Source of the DNA: Chthoniobacter flavus | GTDB taxonomy: Bacteria > Verrucomicrobiota > Verrucomicrobiia > Chthoniobacterales > DYNR01 | Assembly: GCA_020720945.1 (NCBI GenBank) | Contig: DYNR01000123.1 | Location: 1-5,056, forward strand | DNA length: 5,056 bases | Reading direction: 5' to 3' | In this document: piece after piece, positions 1 to 5,056 of the stretch | Position numbering within the stretch: the stretch's first letter is position 1 | Layout: each line of letters starts with the position of its first letter | The notes under the pieces: generated by a model | The model's input: the letters and a program-made list of their open reading frames with translations, nothing else | What the model was told of the DNA's origin: nothing | Database searches by the model: none | Translations under genes and position numbers: made by a program

Positions 1-110
1 CGAAATAGAAAGTAGCTTCTGCAAATTCGCACCGATTTATGTTCACCTATCCGCCATCCAGTTTATTTCCTGAGAAACGGGGCGGATTCTCTTGTTGAAA
101 TGTGACAGGT

Positions 111-1076
111 ATGACCCCGCTTCCCATCACTCTGATTCTCCCTACGAGAAATTGCCACAAAGAACTCCTCCGTCATCGTGCGGAGATGGAGGCGGTGTTG
201 CCTAGAGTTGCCCAAGTAGTCGCGGCGGATAGCGAATCTTCCGATGGGACGGCCGAGTTGCTTTCGGAATGGCTTTCCGGTCACCAAGACGCAAAGATTT
301 TGTCCCTTCCTCCCGGTCTTTACGAGGCGTGGAATGCTGCGGTAAAGGAAGCAAATCAACCGTGGGTTTATTTTTCGACGATTGGTGATATTATTACGGT
401 TGAAGGGTTGGCGGCGTTGCATCGAACGGCGGAGGCGACGGGTTGCGATATCGTGATTTCCCCGCCGATCATGCGCGAGGCGGACGGGGTTACGCCTTCT
501 GCCACGAAATGGCCCGTGCATTATCATGCGGAACATTTTTCGCATTTGCCGTATTATGAGCTTTCCTTGGAAGAGCGGGTATTGAGTTTTTATACTTACA
601 TTCCTCAGACTTTTTTAGGCAGCAGCGCCTCCAATCTTTATAAGACATCCACGCTTCAGAAGAAACCATTTCCTGCAGAGTTTGGACATGTTGGGGATGT
701 TGCATTCGGGATTCGATATGCAAAGGAATTGGAGGTAGTGTTTTATCCCCATGAGGTAGCGACTTTCACACTGAGTTGGAAAGGTAAGGATATGTCAGCG
801 TCTGCGCAGCGAGACACCGTGTTGCGATTAAGTGCGGAGGCACAAAAAATGCTTTCCTTAATCGGTGAGGATTCTTTGGAATTTTTGCGTGGATGGTTTC
901 CGTCCATCATGGCTTACAAAATGGTTTTATGGGATTGGCTGTCGAGCGACGATGAGATGCGCCAAAACTATCACAAAATGGTGGAAAGCATTCAGGATTT
1001 AGAGAAGCAGTTACAACAGCGATTTCCTGAGCGAATCTGGCTTGCTATCCAACGGATAGTCCAGAGATTTTTTTAA
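111..1076 (+). CDS. Family 2 (GT-A fold) glycosyltransferase
   Basis: Predicted to transfer a sugar from a nucleotide-sugar donor in the cytoplasm, for a polysaccharide or glycoconjugate; donor and acceptor cannot be read. Numbering from an in-frame GTG at 102: the N-terminal strand ITLILPTRN (9-17) is the typical GT2 opening. DSESSDGT (43-50) matches the family's DSxSxDGT nucleotide-binding motif. GLYEAWNAAV (72-81) matches the conserved GLYDAxN segment. STIGD (92-96) sits where the metal-binding DXD-type aspartate (D96) is expected. GDVAF (198-202) may supply a later acidic residue. The C-terminal third is helical with no clear membrane segment, so this looks soluble or peripheral. I prefer ATG 111; GTG 102 would add three residues, and neither has a convincing ribosome site. 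It lies 26 bases before a DUF5672 gene, consistent with a surface-glycan locus. Family call is firm; specificity unknown. Confidence 0.88.
   Translation: MTPLPITLILPTRNCHKELLRHRAEMEAVLPRVAQVVAADSESSDGTAELLSEWLSGHQDAKILSLPPGLYEAWNAAVKEANQPWVYFSTIGDIITVEGLAALHRTAEATGCDIVISPPIMREADGVTPSATKWPVHYHAEHFSHLPYYELSLEERVLSFYTYIPQTFLGSSASNLYKTSTLQKKPFPAEFGHVGDVAFGIRYAKELEVVFYPHEVATFTLSWKGKDMSASAQRDTVLRLSAEAQKMLSLIGEDSLEFLRGWFPSIMAYKMVLWDWLSSDDEMRQNYHKMVESIQDLEKQLQQRFPERIWLAIQRIVQRFF
1036..1074 (+). terminator. Intrinsic-terminator-like hairpin inside the 3' end of the glycosyltransferase gene
   Basis: The stem is TCTGG (1036-1040) with CCAGA (1061-1065), then a 3-base bulge and a G-T wobble, then CTATCC (1045-1050) with GGATAG (1054-1059), closed by loop AAC. 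Two bases after the stem comes a run of seven T (1068-1074), which runs into the TAA stop at 1074-1076. The layout is that of a Rho-independent terminator, but it lies within coding sequence and the stem has a bulge, so strength is uncertain. It could cut or attenuate transcription before the DUF5672 gene. Confidence 0.5.
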
Positions 1077-1102
1077 TTGAGGAAGAGGTAGCTAAACTTC
1101 CA

Positions 1103-2020
1103 ATGTGTCTTTCACGAGGGATTTTGTCGTTAACAGAGAGGAGGGCGATTCGTCCGGTAGTGGTGATTCCCCTGTACCGTTGGCCGTTGGAGGGTTATGA
1201 AGCGTTTTCCCTTCGAATCATCCGTAGTATTTTAGGAAAGCAATCGCGTATTTGTTTTATTGCGCCAGATTCCCTGGACTTGCCTAATGATTTTGTAGGA
1301 ACGAAGGAACGGATTGTCCGTTTCGGTGATGCGTTTTTTGAGGGAGTGCAAGGTTACAACCGAATGTTGCTTTCCGAATGGTTCTTTCGATTTTTTGCGG
1401 AAGAGTTCACGCATATGTTGATTTGTCAGCTCGATTGTTTGGTCTTTCGGGATGAACTGGAGAAGCACTGTTCGAAGGGACTTTCGTATATAGGAGCACC
1501 TTGGTTTAAACACTTTTGGGAAGATCCGTCGGAGGGGATTTGGGCTGTTGGGAATGGTGGATTTTCTTTGCGGGATCTTTCCGCCGTGATGGCGGTTTTT
1601 CGCACGGAAGTAGGAAAGGGAGTTTTCACTTTAGGCGAAGGATTGGTAGCGAGCTATGTCAAACCAGATCGCAAAGCCAATGCCGATTGGAAGCCGACGG
1701 GAAAGGTCAGTGTTGCCGAAGAAATCGGATGTTACCCTTACAATGAAGATTTGTTTTGGTCGTTTGAGGCACCGAGAGTTTGTCCGAAATATCGGGTGGC
1801 AAGCCCGCGGCAGGCATTGGCGTTTGCCTTTGAGAATCTACCGAGGTGGTGTTACCGGAAGAATTGGTGGTGTCTCCCTTTCGGGTGTCATGCATGGCAA
1901 AAAAACGATCCCTCTTTTTGGGTTTCCCATTTGATCCGCTCCGGGATTGTCGCAGAAAATGAAATCCCGAACTCTTTGTCGCCGAATGACTTTCAACAAT
2001 CCGATGCGCCTTCTCTATGA
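1103..2020 (+). CDS. DUF5672 family protein (putative glycan-locus enzyme)
   Basis: A 305-residue protein that I recognise as DUF5672, a family common near glycosyltransferases and of unproven biochemistry. Matching landmarks in order: VVVIPLYRW (19-27); a GYNRMLLSEWFF block (84-95); QLDCLVFRDEL (109-119), where the QLD resembles a GT-A metal-binding motif; YIGAPW (129-134); VGNGGFSLR (149-157), the strongest family signature; NEDLFW (214-219), possibly catalytic acids; and PFGCHAW (259-265). No signal peptide or membrane helix is visible, so it is probably cytoplasmic. The ATG at 1103 gives about 17 residues before the first conserved strand. A purine-rich GGAAGAGGT lies at 1081-1089, farther upstream than usual. 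Its stop overlaps the next start (ATGA, 2017-2020), implying coupled translation with the downstream membrane protein. The neighbouring GT2 gene supports a role in glycan synthesis; that it is itself a glycosyltransferase is inference. Confidence 0.83.
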   Translation: MCLSRGILSLTERRAIRPVVVIPLYRWPLEGYEAFSLRIIRSILGKQSRICFIAPDSLDLPNDFVGTKERIVRFGDAFFEGVQGYNRMLLSEWFFRFFAEEFTHMLICQLDCLVFRDELEKHCSKGLSYIGAPWFKHFWEDPSEGIWAVGNGGFSLRDLSAVMAVFRTEVGKGVFTLGEGLVASYVKPDRKANADWKPTGKVSVAEEIGCYPYNEDLFWSFEAPRVCPKYRVASPRQALAFAFENLPRWCYRKNWWCLPFGCHAWQKNDPSFWVSHLIRSGIVAENEIPNSLSPNDFQQSDAPSL

Positions 2021-2280
2021 GCGGCAACAAAAAAGGAGCCTCGCCTCTTGCCATTTTTGGACTCCTCTCTTTGGCGGTTGCTTCCGGTTTGTTTTTTTTG
2101 TGGAAAGATTCGATTCTCTTCCCTGCAATCATTCCCGCTAAAACCCGAGTTCTCTCTTTGCAAAAGCTGGAAGAGTCTTCGCCGGCATGGCAAATCACCG
2201 AGAAAAACACTTTCGTTTTGCTCTCGGAAATCGATCCGAAAAAATCCGAAGCTTCCGGTTTTTCCGAAAAGAAAAAATGA
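2017..2280 (+). CDS. Small single-pass membrane protein of unknown function
   Basis: An 87-residue protein that I do not recognise. A short basic N-terminus (K5, K6) is followed by a hydrophobic segment at about residues 10-29 ending in FFLW. The remaining polar tail of about 57 residues ends in a lysine-rich stretch with KKK as the last residues. The layout is an inner-membrane anchor, or uncleaved signal, with a small periplasmic tail. It is supported as a real gene by its start, which overlaps the DUF5672 stop as ATGA (2017-2020), and its stop, which overlaps the next gene's start as ATGA (2277-2280). There is no Shine-Dalgarno sequence ahead of it, as expected if ribosomes re-initiate from the upstream gene. 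It probably acts with the 2277-2771 product, since the pair is so tightly chained. Function cannot be inferred. Confidence 0.62.
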   Translation: MSGNKKGASPLAIFGLLSLAVASGLFFLWKDSILFPAIIPAKTRVLSLQKLEESSPAWQITEKNTFVLLSEIDPKKSEASGFSEKKK

Positions 2281-2771
2281 CCGCCCGTCTGCACGAGAGG
2301 ATGAATTCAGGACATTTTCAAAAGTCTTTCTTTCTCCCTTCCTGGGAATTTTTATCCGTCGCCGTTTTGGTGGTTTTATGGAGCCTCCCAAGGCTTTCCG
2401 CTTCCGATGTTTTTTGGGTTGCATCGATTCTCGTTTCACCGCAGTCCCCCGAAAAATTTGCCCCCGAACTTCTACCTTTTCGCCCAGCACTCGAAGAGGC
2501 TTTTCCCAATCAAAAAATCACTTTGCTCGAAGTCAAAAAAAAATCCGCCATCCCTGGGGAAACCCGCCCTTTTCTTTTAACGGAAAACGCGACGCTTGAA
2601 ATTGCTTGCATCCATCGTTTTCCAACTTGCTACTCGACGGAAATTCGTTTCCGACAAAATGGAAACTCTTCTTTTGTCGCGAGACTCGAACTCTCAAAAA
2701 AAATCCCTCTCTTGATTCGGGGAGAACCTCGCGGAAACGGCAGGCTTTTTTATTTGTTGGGCATCCGTTAA
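2277..2771 (+). CDS. Membrane-anchored or exported protein of unknown function
   Basis: A 164-residue protein of no family I can name. A roughly 22-residue polar N-terminus precedes a hydrophobic segment at about 25-37 ending near PRLSAS (38-43), readable as a signal anchor or as a signal peptide with a possible cleavage site after the SAS. The rest (44-164) looks like one compact mostly-beta domain: an LPFRPALEEAF helix (66-76), short strands around 80-87, 105-112 and 122-127, then IPLLIRGEP (143-151) and a GRLFYLLGIR end (155-164). I chose the ATG at 2277 because it overlaps the previous stop as ATGA; the same frame stays open upstream to 2187, but that would run 30 codons through the preceding gene. 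The coding strand carries A9 (2535-2543) and A8 (2696-2703) runs, candidate slippage sites. The DUF192 lipoprotein gene follows after 27 bases. Confidence 0.62.
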   Translation: MTARLHERMNSGHFQKSFFLPSWEFLSVAVLVVLWSLPRLSASDVFWVASILVSPQSPEKFAPELLPFRPALEEAFPNQKITLLEVKKKSAIPGETRPFLLTENATLEIACIHRFPTCYSTEIRFRQNGNSSFVARLELSKKIPLLIRGEPRGNGRLFYLLGIR

Positions 2772-2798
2772 CCTCCCATTTTTCAGCACCTAGTTTTT

Positions 2799-3284
2799 AT
2801 GGCAAAGATCCGCTTTTTTCTTTTTTTCGCTTTTCTTTCCGCCCTTCTTTTTTCTGGTTGCCAACCGCCTCCATCGCCCCCTGTATCGTCGAAAACTTGG
2901 TTTGATCTGAAAGTTGGAAAAACCCCTTTCCGCGCGCAACTCGCTGTCTCTCAAGAAGAAATGATGACAGGGCTCATGCACCGCCCGTCGTTGGGAGAAA
3001 ATGACGGGATGCTGTTTGTCTATGGAACCCCCGGAAGAATGTCTTTTTGGATGAAGAATACGCACATCCCGCTCGATGTCGGGTTTTTTACTCCGGACAG
3101 GATTTTGCGGGAGGTGGTATCCATGAAGCCCTACGATTTGACTCCAGTCCATTCTTCCCGCGAAGACATTTCCTATGCGCTCGAAATGAATCTCGGTTGG
3201 TTTGCTCGAAACAGTTTGCCCCCTGGGGTTTTGTTGGACGAACGCCTGTTGGACGACGCGCTTAGAAAACGCTCCGCCAGATGA
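2799..3284 (+). CDS. DUF192 family lipoprotein
   Basis: A 161-residue member of DUF192, a widespread family of small secreted or periplasmic proteins of unknown biochemical role. Residues 1-20 are a basic then strongly hydrophobic signal, ending in LFSG with Cys21. This resembles a lipobox, though Phe at -3 is not the ideal residue, so lipidation and membrane anchoring are likely but not certain. A Pro/Ser linker (22-31) follows. The family core is very clear: an extended strand near 35-50, GLMHR (58-62), DGMLFVY (69-75), FWMKNT (83-88), IPLDVGF (90-96) and a YALEMNLGW block (126-134) near the end. Length is ordinary for a signal-bearing DUF192 protein. No Shine-Dalgarno is visible before the ATG. 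It ends the tightly packed 1103-3284 run, and its stop coincides with another ATGA (3281-3284), although I doubt the frame that opens there. Confidence 0.9.
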   Translation: MAKIRFFLFFAFLSALLFSGCQPPPSPPVSSKTWFDLKVGKTPFRAQLAVSQEEMMTGLMHRPSLGENDGMLFVYGTPGRMSFWMKNTHIPLDVGFFTPDRILREVVSMKPYDLTPVHSSREDISYALEMNLGWFARNSLPPGVLLDERLLDDALRKRSAR

Positions 3285-3385
3285 CTTTGCGAAAGCTCAA
3301 GCACTTTCCAAATTCGGGCAGCCTCCCCCTGTTTCCTAAAATGAAAAATGAAGCGAGACGATGCTTAACGGGCAGGAAAATAATG

Positions 3386-3414
3386 TTGGCTTTTTTCGGT
3401 TTTTGTATTACATT
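3386..3414 (+). promoter_or_regulatory. Weak sigma-70-like promoter candidate
   Basis: TTGGCT (3386-3391) and TACATT (3409-3414) are separated by 17 bases, in the only spacer over 100 bases between genes in the window. Transcription would begin near 3421, giving a leader of about 10 bases before the ATG at 3430; this would fit the lack of a Shine-Dalgarno there. Both boxes match consensus only partly, and the region is T-rich, so chance is possible. Confidence 0.22.
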
Positions 3415-3429
3415 GAACGCCTTATCATC

Positions 3430-3729
3430 ATGCAAAGGAAAAGCGCATTTTCCCGCCGGCTGCCTGACCTCGTGACCGAGGAATTGGTTGCCGTGCTTTC
3501 GGTCAAAAAAACCGCCTTCGAGTTCAAACAGCTCTTCGAGTTAGTTCATGAAAAATTGAAGGCACGAAATGCCGCCAGTGGCGGAGAGGAGATGTTGCGC
3601 TTACGCGCTTACGAAAAATTGCAGAATCTCGTCGATCGCGGCATGGTCAAAAAGGACGGAAAAAAATACAAGGGCATGGCTTCTATCGCCAAAGCTCTCG
3701 ACGGAATCCCTCCGTCCCCTCAAAAATAA
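3430..3729 (+). CDS. Small winged-helix-like protein, possible DNA-binding
   Basis: A 99-residue, charged, soluble protein without a family I can name with certainty. Its early part (MQRKSAFSRRLPDLVTEELV) leads into a helix pair including FEFKQLFELVHEKLKAR, then a helix MLRLRAYEKLQNLVDRGMV. This is followed by KKDGKKYKG, which looks like the beta-hairpin wing of winged-helix regulators ('L..rG.v.k.gkkY'). From this I infer nucleic-acid binding; no target is suggested. The frame is open back to ATG 3361, which would add 23 residues that look hydrophobic and uncharacteristic, so I start at 3430. Neither start has a good ribosome site. It stands alone: 145 bases after the DUF192 gene and 51 bases before the Nudix gene, perhaps co-transcribed with the latter. 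Confidence 0.68.
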   Translation: MQRKSAFSRRLPDLVTEELVAVLSVKKTAFEFKQLFELVHEKLKARNAASGGEEMLRLRAYEKLQNLVDRGMVKKDGKKYKGMASIAKALDGIPPSPQK

Positions 3730-3780
3730 AATTTTGTTTTTTCGTGCATTTTGCCCTTTTCGGGGGCATTAAGGCTGTCC

Positions 3781-4398
3781 ATGAGTGCTGAAGAACAGAT
3801 TTTGGTTGTCCCGCGTTCGCTTTTTGATCGACTTGGCTCTTTCCAAGGCGTCAACGCCGCCGTTTCCTCGTATTTGCCGGAATTACTTTCCTCCACAAAC
3901 ACGGATTTTATGTCGCGTTCCCTCGCAGAAACTGACCCAAATTTCAAACAGATCATCCCTTATGCCGTCTTGACTTTCGGCGGGAAAATTCTGCGTTATT
4001 TCCGCGGTTCAGGCAGCGGCGAAGCGCGCTTGCGGGCCAAGGGTTCTATCGGTATCGGCGGCCACATCAACTCGGGCGATGTCTGTTCCGAACAAGTCGA
4101 TCGGGCCGTTTATCAGAGAGCAGTCGATCGCGAGGTTTCGGAGGAACTCAAAAACCTCGGTGCCTTCGATGAAAAAATCGTTGCTCTTTTGAACGACGAT
4201 TCAAACGATGTCGGGAAAGTTCATCTCGGCGTAGTCCATCATTTTGTCCTCGAAAGAGACACGGTTATTTCGGGAGAATCGGATTTGCTCGGGCTCGAGT
4301 TCCTCACATTGCCGCAACTCCGCGCCGAGCGCGACGGCCTTGAAACTTGGTCGCAAATTTTGGTGGACTCCTGGGAATCGCTGTTCCCTTCCTTCTGA
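3781..4398 (+). CDS. Nudix-type predicted phosphoesterase (COG4112-like)
   Basis: A 205-residue cytoplasmic protein resembling the predicted phosphoesterases of the MutT/Nudix superfamily grouped as COG4112; substrates of this group are unknown. Residues 9-23 (VVPRSLFDRLGSFQG) and 52-61 (DPNFKQIIPY) are the N-terminal signatures. YFRG (73-76), GEARL (80-84) and SIGIGGH (89-95) precede the Nudix box. The box is only half canonical: REVSEEL (117-123) keeps the metal-binding glutamates E118, E121 and E122. The first half, from GG to RE, is about six residues longer than usual and lacks the normal spacing; Lys124 stands where a Gly is usual. A GKVHLGVVHHF strand follows the box. Start is ATG 3781, with AAGG at 3771-3774 as ribosome site; a TTG ten codons upstream is less likely. 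The TonB-like gene starts 27 bases downstream. Confidence 0.82.
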   Translation: MSAEEQILVVPRSLFDRLGSFQGVNAAVSSYLPELLSSTNTDFMSRSLAETDPNFKQIIPYAVLTFGGKILRYFRGSGSGEARLRAKGSIGIGGHINSGDVCSEQVDRAVYQRAVDREVSEELKNLGAFDEKIVALLNDDSNDVGKVHLGVVHHFVLERDTVISGESDLLGLEFLTLPQLRAERDGLETWSQILVDSWESLFPSF

Positions 4399-4425
4399 TT
4401 TTTCCGAGTTCTTGCGCCCGCTTCC

Positions 4426-5056
4426 ATGAAAGAAGACCGCTTCCGCAGAAACTTCCTTCTCGTTGCGGGTGCGCATATCCTAGTTTTGGGCGCATTGGCC
4501 GCTTTCACTTTTTTCCATTTCAAAAAAAAAGAAGAAATCGTTTGGTTGGATTCGGGGAGCATGGGGGGGATGATGGCGCAACTTGCTGATTCCCAAAAGG
4601 TTTCAACTTCAGAGAAGGTTGAGGAAGAAAATCCGGAAGAGGAAGAAAAAGAAAAACCGACCCCTACGCCACTTTCCGCAGAACGGAGCAAACCGTCGCC
4701 AACTCCCGACCCGAAAACCGAACCCGCTTCGGAAATCCCTTTGATCACTCCAACCCCAAAACCCACGCCGACTCCAACCCCAAAACCTACACCAACGCCC
4801 ACTCCGACCCCGACCCCAACTCCGTCCCCTTCTCCGACCCCGACCCCCACTCCAAAACCCACACCGACTCCAACTCCAAAACCTACGCCCACACCGACCA
4901 AAAAACCAACTCCGAAACCGACCCCAAAACCATCGGCTACCCCCAAGCCTTCCCAGAAACCAACCCCCCAATCATCTCCCAAACCTTCGCCCAAACCTTC
5001 GCCCAAACCTTCTCCCAAACCTTCTCCCAAACCTTCGCCTAAACCGACTCCGAAAG
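4426..5056 (+). CDS. TonB-like energy transducer, N-terminal part (cut by window end)
   Basis: The frame is open from ATG 4426 to the last base (210 full codons), so the C-terminal domain is missing. Visible parts are a basic N-terminus (residues 1-8); a single membrane helix (about 10-32) with His17; Lys33-35; a WLDSGSMGGM segment (40-49); an acidic stretch at 63-77; and a Pro-rich linker from 78 onward built of TPTPKP then PKPS units. This is the architecture of TonB: inner-membrane anchor coupled to ExbB/ExbD, with a stiff periplasmic linker reaching to outer-membrane receptors. His17 aligns with the functional His of E. coli TonB (His20); the partnering Ser16 position is Val13 here. The linker already exceeds 130 residues, longer than in E. 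coli. No Shine-Dalgarno is seen. Another Pro-rich membrane-anchored envelope protein remains possible without the C-terminus. No exbB or exbD lies in the window. Confidence 0.75.
   Translation, partial: MKEDRFRRNFLLVAGAHILVLGALAAFTFFHFKKKEEIVWLDSGSMGGMMAQLADSQKVSTSEKVEEENPEEEEKEKPTPTPLSAERSKPSPTPDPKTEPASEIPLITPTPKPTPTPTPKPTPTPTPTPTPTPSPSPTPTPTPKPTPTPTPKPTPTPTKKPTPKPTPKPSATPKPSQKPTPQSSPKPSPKPSPKPSPKPSPKPSPKPTPK
4747..4794 (+). repeat. Two 24-base tandem units encoding TPTPKPTP
   Basis: Units 4747-4770 and 4771-4794 share their first 17 bases exactly and differ only at third codon positions near the end. Related but more degenerate copies follow to about 4900. The unit preserves frame. Confidence 0.8.
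4978..5049 (+). repeat. 12-base tandem repeat encoding PKPS, five near-identical copies plus one degenerate
   Basis: Five consecutive units begin at 4978, 4990, 5002, 5014 and 5026. Each reads CCCAAACCTTC followed by G or T. A sixth (5038-5049) has diverged to encode PKPT. Near-identity at silent sites contrasts with the older upstream TPTP tract and suggests recent expansion. Because the unit is a multiple of three, copy changes would alter linker length without breaking the frame. The array may continue beyond the window. Confidence 0.9.

Larger units (their letters stand above)
4657..5055 (+). repeat. Low-complexity Pro-rich coding tract (TPTPKP and PKPS units)
   Basis: From the codon for Pro78 to the end of the window the sequence is dominated by proline codons alternating with Thr, Ser and Lys. 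It is composed of 6-base (Thr-Pro), 24-base and 12-base units, all in frame. Synonymous codon changes among units (CCA, CCC, CCG, CCT; ACC, ACT, ACG, ACA) show that much of it is not a very recent duplication. Confidence 0.9.

Noticed and set aside
2..73. Possible C-terminal tail of an upstream gene (23 codons then TGA at 71-73)
   Set aside because: An open stretch this short is expected by chance and the residues show no motif; sequence left of the window would decide.
63..545. A 160-residue minus-strand open frame at the left end
   Set aside because: It is Arg-rich, has no recognisable motif and is antisense to the well-supported glycosyltransferase.
1707..2490. Two overlapping minus-strand open frames (1707-2294 and 1993-2490)
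   Set aside because: They are Ser/Arg/Lys-rich with no domain pattern and lie antisense to DUF5672 and the chained membrane genes, which have clear signatures or ATGA junctions.
2048..2599. A 183-residue + strand open frame across the two small membrane genes
   Set aside because: It is Arg/Phe/Ser-rich low-complexity sequence in a third frame and ignores both ATGA junctions, so it is probably a shadow.
3752..3768. Short inverted repeat TGCCC/GGGCA between the winged-helix-like and Nudix genes
   Set aside because: Only five base pairs and no T-run follows on either strand; the T-rich stretch precedes it, so it does not fit a terminator.
4373..4403. GGGAA/TTCCC hairpin followed by T5 at the end of the Nudix gene
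   Set aside because: The stem is five pairs and the T-run begins ten bases later, too far for an intrinsic terminator.
4239..5030. A 263-residue minus-strand open frame rich in Gly-Val repeats
   Set aside because: It is the antisense reading of the Pro-rich repeat and the end of the Nudix gene. Its composition is explained by complementing Thr-Pro codons, and the + strand frame has a sensible TonB-like layout.
4657..5055. CRISPR-like or mobile-element repeat
   Set aside because: Repeats are 6, 12 or 24 bases, in frame, with no spacers and no cas or transposase genes; they are simply coding Pro-rich sequence.

Overview
The window is a densely packed, single-direction stretch of bacterial chromosome with every supported gene on the + strand. 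Gaps are short, and two junctions are 4-base ATGA stop/start overlaps. Gene content suggests a Gram-negative, envelope-rich lineage: a TonB-like protein with a long TPTPKP/PKPS linker, a DUF192 lipoprotein, a COG4112-type Nudix protein and a DUF5672 protein. The combination, the moderate GC and the scarcity of clear Shine-Dalgarno sites lead me to guess Verrucomicrobiota (the PVC group). That is an inference from style, not from any marker gene.

Layout. 111-1076: GT-A fold family 2 glycosyltransferase, whose last codons also form an intrinsic-terminator-like hairpin plus T7. 1103-2020: DUF5672 protein, often found among surface-polysaccharide genes. 2017-2280 and 2277-2771: two small membrane-anchored proteins of unknown function, chained to the DUF5672 gene by ATGA overlaps. 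2799-3284: DUF192 lipoprotein. 3285-3429: a 145-base spacer with a weak promoter candidate and a possible tiny lipoprotein-like ORF. 3430-3729: 99-residue protein with a winged-helix look. 3781-4398: Nudix/COG4112-type predicted phosphoesterase. 4426 to the window end: an N-terminal piece of a TonB-like energy transducer (one membrane helix with a TonB-type His, an acidic stretch, then a very repetitive Pro-rich periplasmic linker); its C-terminal domain lies beyond the window.

How they fit together: the first two genes plausibly belong to glycan or glycoconjugate synthesis. The 1103-3284 run looks like one translationally coupled unit delivering inner-membrane and lipoprotein products. The Nudix gene and the TonB-like gene are closely spaced (27 bases) but functionally unrelated on present evidence. 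I do not see a defence system, mobile element, CRISPR array or RNA gene. The most interesting items are the terminator inside the 3' end of the glycosyltransferase gene, the uncharacterised overlapped membrane-protein pair, and the in-frame tandem repeats of the TonB linker, with their G-run-rich complementary strand.
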